NCBI RefSeq assembly: GCF_947503045.1
Contig: NZ_CANNCF010000005.1
Coordinates: 173,085 to 237,084, forward strand
DNA from: an uncultured Tateyamaria sp.
Lineage (GTDB): Bacteria > Pseudomonadota > Alphaproteobacteria > Rhodobacterales > Rhodobacteraceae
DNA: 64,000 nt
Direction of reading: 5' to 3'
Within the stretch, counting starts at the first letter, position 1. Each line of letters starts with the position of its first letter. This document shows positions 62,593-64,000 of this stretch, one piece after another. Below the pieces are notes generated by a model. The model was given only the letters and a program-made list of their open reading frames with translations. It was not told the origin of the DNA and ran no database searches. Made by a program: the position numbers and the translations under genes.

Positions 62593-62607
62593 TGTGACAT
62601 TATCACA
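62593..62607. promoter_or_regulatory. Inverted repeat upstream of the sulfur module
   Basis: TGTGA-CATTA-TCACA is a perfect five-base-arm dyad 58 bases before the DUF2892 gene. Its arms match the CRP half-site but with a five-base spacer. It is distinct from the TTGA-type boxes and may be an operator for a local regulator. Confidence 0.45.
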
Positions 62608-62664
62608 GACGGGCTGGTCCGCTTTGGCGCAACATGCAACTGAAAAAGAGGAAAGGACCCAAAC

Positions 62665-62877
62665 ATGATTGCCAATCTCGGACGCCCCGACCGCCTGATC
62701 AGAGCCATCCTAGGCCTTGTGCTGATCGTTTTGCCCCTGTTGAACATGCCCGCCATCTGGTCCAGCGGTGCGCTGGCCTATGGCAGCATGGGCGTCGGTG
62801 CGATCCTTGTTCTGACCGCGCTGGTCCGGTTTTGCCCGCTCTACCGGATCGTCGGTATCTCCACCTGCAAGCTCTGA
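62665..62877 (+). CDS. DUF2892-family small membrane protein
   Basis: A 70-residue protein with two membrane segments (AILGLVLIVLPLL and AYGSMGVGAILVLTALV), opening NLGRPDRLIR and ending CPLYRIVGISTCKL, which is the DUF2892 pattern also found fused to rhodanese in YgaP. AAAGAGGAAAGG precedes the ATG. It is commonly linked to sulfide or sulfane-sulfur handling. Confidence 0.92.
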   Translation: MIANLGRPDRLIRAILGLVLIVLPLLNMPAIWSSGALAYGSMGVGAILVLTALVRFCPLYRIVGISTCKL

Positions 62878-62880
62878 GTG

Positions 62881-63312
62881 ATGGAGACATCATTTACACC
62901 ACTGGCCTCCCTGGCGGGGGGTGTTCTTATCGGTCTGGCCGCCGTGTGCCTGATGCTGTTGCGCGGGCGTATCATGGGGGCGACGGGCGTCCTGGCGGGC
63001 GTGATTTGGCCCGCGAGCCGATACGACTGGACATGGCGCGCAGCCCTGCTGGCAGGCATGTTCACCGGGCCGTGGATCTTTCGCGCACTGACAGGCGCGT
63101 TGCCTGTGATCGATGTCCCGTCCTCCACGCCGCTGCTGGTTGTCGGCGGATGTCTGGTCGGCGTCGGCGTAACCTTGGGCAGCGGTTGTACTTCGGGTCA
63201 CGGGGTCTGCGGCATGGCGCGCCTGTCGCCCCGTTCATTCGCGGCAACGGCCACCTTCATGCTGAGCACGGGGCTGACGGTCTACGTGATCCGCCATCTG
63301 TGGGGAGGATAA
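62881..63312 (+). CDS. YeeE/YedE-family sulfur transporter, first half-size subunit
   Basis: A 143-residue membrane protein with four segments and the conserved GSGCTSGHGVCGMARLS motif, whose Cys residues relay thiosulfate or sulfane sulfur in YeeE. Starts at ATG 62881 (GTG 62878 also possible), right after the DUF2892 stop. It works with the next gene as a split transporter. Confidence 0.92.
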   Translation: METSFTPLASLAGGVLIGLAAVCLMLLRGRIMGATGVLAGVIWPASRYDWTWRAALLAGMFTGPWIFRALTGALPVIDVPSSTPLLVVGGCLVGVGVTLGSGCTSGHGVCGMARLSPRSFAATATFMLSTGLTVYVIRHLWGG

Positions 63313-63314
63313 GC

Positions 63315-63752
63315 ATGCGCACATTTCTGACCTTTCTGACCGGCGCGCTGTTTGGCACCGGGATTGCGATGTCCGGCATGGCCAACCCTGCCAAGGTGAT
63401 CAATTTTTTTGATGTGGCGGGCCGTTGGGACCCCAGCCTTGCCTTTGTGATGGGCGGAGCGTTGATCGTCACCTTCATCGGCTACAGGTTGGTGATGCAA
63501 CGGCCTGCGCCGATTTACGAGCCCACCTTTGATGTGCCGACAAATCGGCAACTGGACGGGCGGCTCGTGGCTGGCGCGGGCATATTCGGAGTCGGCTGGG
63601 GCATTGCCGGGTTCTGCCCGGGCGGTGCGCTGCCAGCCCTTGGTACGCTGGACAGCCGGGTGATTGTCTTTGTGGCGGCACTGATTGCTGGGATGCTTGC
63701 AACGCGGATCGTGATGGATTGGACCAAGCCCCGCGCGCAGCCTGCCGAGTGA
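63315..63752 (+). CDS. YeeE/YedE-family sulfur transporter, second half-size subunit (DUF6691-like)
   Basis: A 145-residue membrane protein with four segments. It has MSGMANPAKVINFFDVAGRWDPSL and the second Cys motif GIAGFCPGGALPAL. GGGGAGGATAAGC precedes the ATG two bases after the upstream stop. The pair resembles PmpA/PmpB-type sulfur permeases. Confidence 0.92.
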   Translation: MRTFLTFLTGALFGTGIAMSGMANPAKVINFFDVAGRWDPSLAFVMGGALIVTFIGYRLVMQRPAPIYEPTFDVPTNRQLDGRLVAGAGIFGVGWGIAGFCPGGALPALGTLDSRVIVFVAALIAGMLATRIVMDWTKPRAQPAE

Positions 63753-63873
63753 CGATTTTTTGTGGTTTGTCCGACTGCGCCAATCACCGACCGTACATGT
63801 CGCGACGGATCTTATTGCTCTTCTGAACGCCGTAGAAGTGGCCAACGTCTCAGCCATGGCCTAAGAGTTCGGA

Positions 63874-64000
63874 ATGGAACACCTCAAACCGTTCAAAGAG
63901 CGCGATGTCTTGCCTCTGGAACCGGCTGTTGATCAGGGCTGGCATCTGAAACGGTATGCGATCCTTGCAGAGGGTAGGCAGTTTGATGCGGACGTGGCCG
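63874..64000 (+). CDS. Unidentified protein, N-terminal fragment (partial)
   Basis: An ORF opening at ATG 63874 (MEHLKPFKERDVLPLE) stays open to the last base, giving 42 codons. Composition and the WHLKRYAILAEGRQFDADVA stretch look protein-coding, but I do not recognise the family. The 121 bases before it hold nothing I can assign. Confidence 0.5.
   Translation, partial: MEHLKPFKERDVLPLEPAVDQGWHLKRYAILAEGRQFDADVA

Noticed and set aside
63753-63857. Protein-like frame (TTG start, about 32 codons ending SAMA) after the second YeeE gene
   Set aside because: No ribosome site or family match, short, and it starts with an uncommon codon; kept only as a note.
1-64000. CRISPR arrays, tRNA or rRNA genes, insertion sequences
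   Set aside because: No regular direct-repeat array, cloverleaf-like gene, rRNA segment or transposase-like protein was recognised in the window.

Overview
The window is GC-rich, gene-dense bacterial DNA with no rRNA, tRNA, CRISPR array or transposase that I can see. Gene content (HpsN-type dehydrogenase, SnoaL-like proteins beside a carbohydrate ABC transporter, PcaB/PcaD, FabB-FabI, FixK/Dnr-type regulators, PHA synthase) and a hairpin element typical of intergenic DNA in Rhodobacteraceae suggest a marine Roseobacter-group alphaproteobacterium. No species can be named from this.

Region A (1-16630, + strand) is one long, tightly coupled catabolic run. It holds the end of a GMC oxidoreductase, two sugar-type ABC permeases, four SnoaL/NTF2-like proteins (one single-domain, three double-domain), an HpsN-like dehydrogenase, an SDR, a LacI regulator, an FMN-binding split-barrel protein, a DUF6653-like membrane protein, a bicupin, a methyltransferase and a MetE-like methyl/alkyl transferase. 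A CIA30 protein and a cyclase-FHA protein follow. The layout suggests uptake, oxidation and C1 or alkyl-group removal of a polar, hydroxylated compound whose identity I cannot determine.

Region B (16627-38060, almost all - strand) holds several catabolic operons. They include an enolase-superfamily dehydratase with a zinc alcohol dehydrogenase, and PcaB/PcaD without PcaC/H/G, behind a HAD dehalogenase, a hydrolase, a threonine-dehydratase-like enzyme and a nuclease-fold protein. A complete sugar-acid locus follows: FrcBCA-like ABC importer, dehydrogenases, RraA-like aldolase, two-subunit UxaA-type dehydratase, aldo/keto reductase and a GntR regulator with two DNA-binding domains. The housekeeping fabB-fabI pair closes the region.

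Region C (38200-63800) is the most striking part. It packs together CbpA/CbpM, carbamate kinase, two universal stress proteins, Hsp20, a bactofilin-like membrane protein, a FixK-like regulator, an OmpR-type response regulator, a FixL-like PAS hybrid kinase, an M50 protease with CBS domains, a VIT1 transporter, a cation exchanger, a Ca2+-type P-ATPase, a phasin, PHA synthase with an ABC/FtsX/HlyD exporter, a flavodoxin-like protein, a second Crp/Fnr regulator and a DUF2892-YeeE-YeeE sulfur module. Nine intergenic spacers or promoter regions carry an FNR/FixK-type palindrome (TTGA-N6-TCAA, one with a single mismatch). The region therefore looks like a clustered low-oxygen survival regulon. Its content parallels, gene family by gene family, the mycobacterial DosR dormancy regulon.
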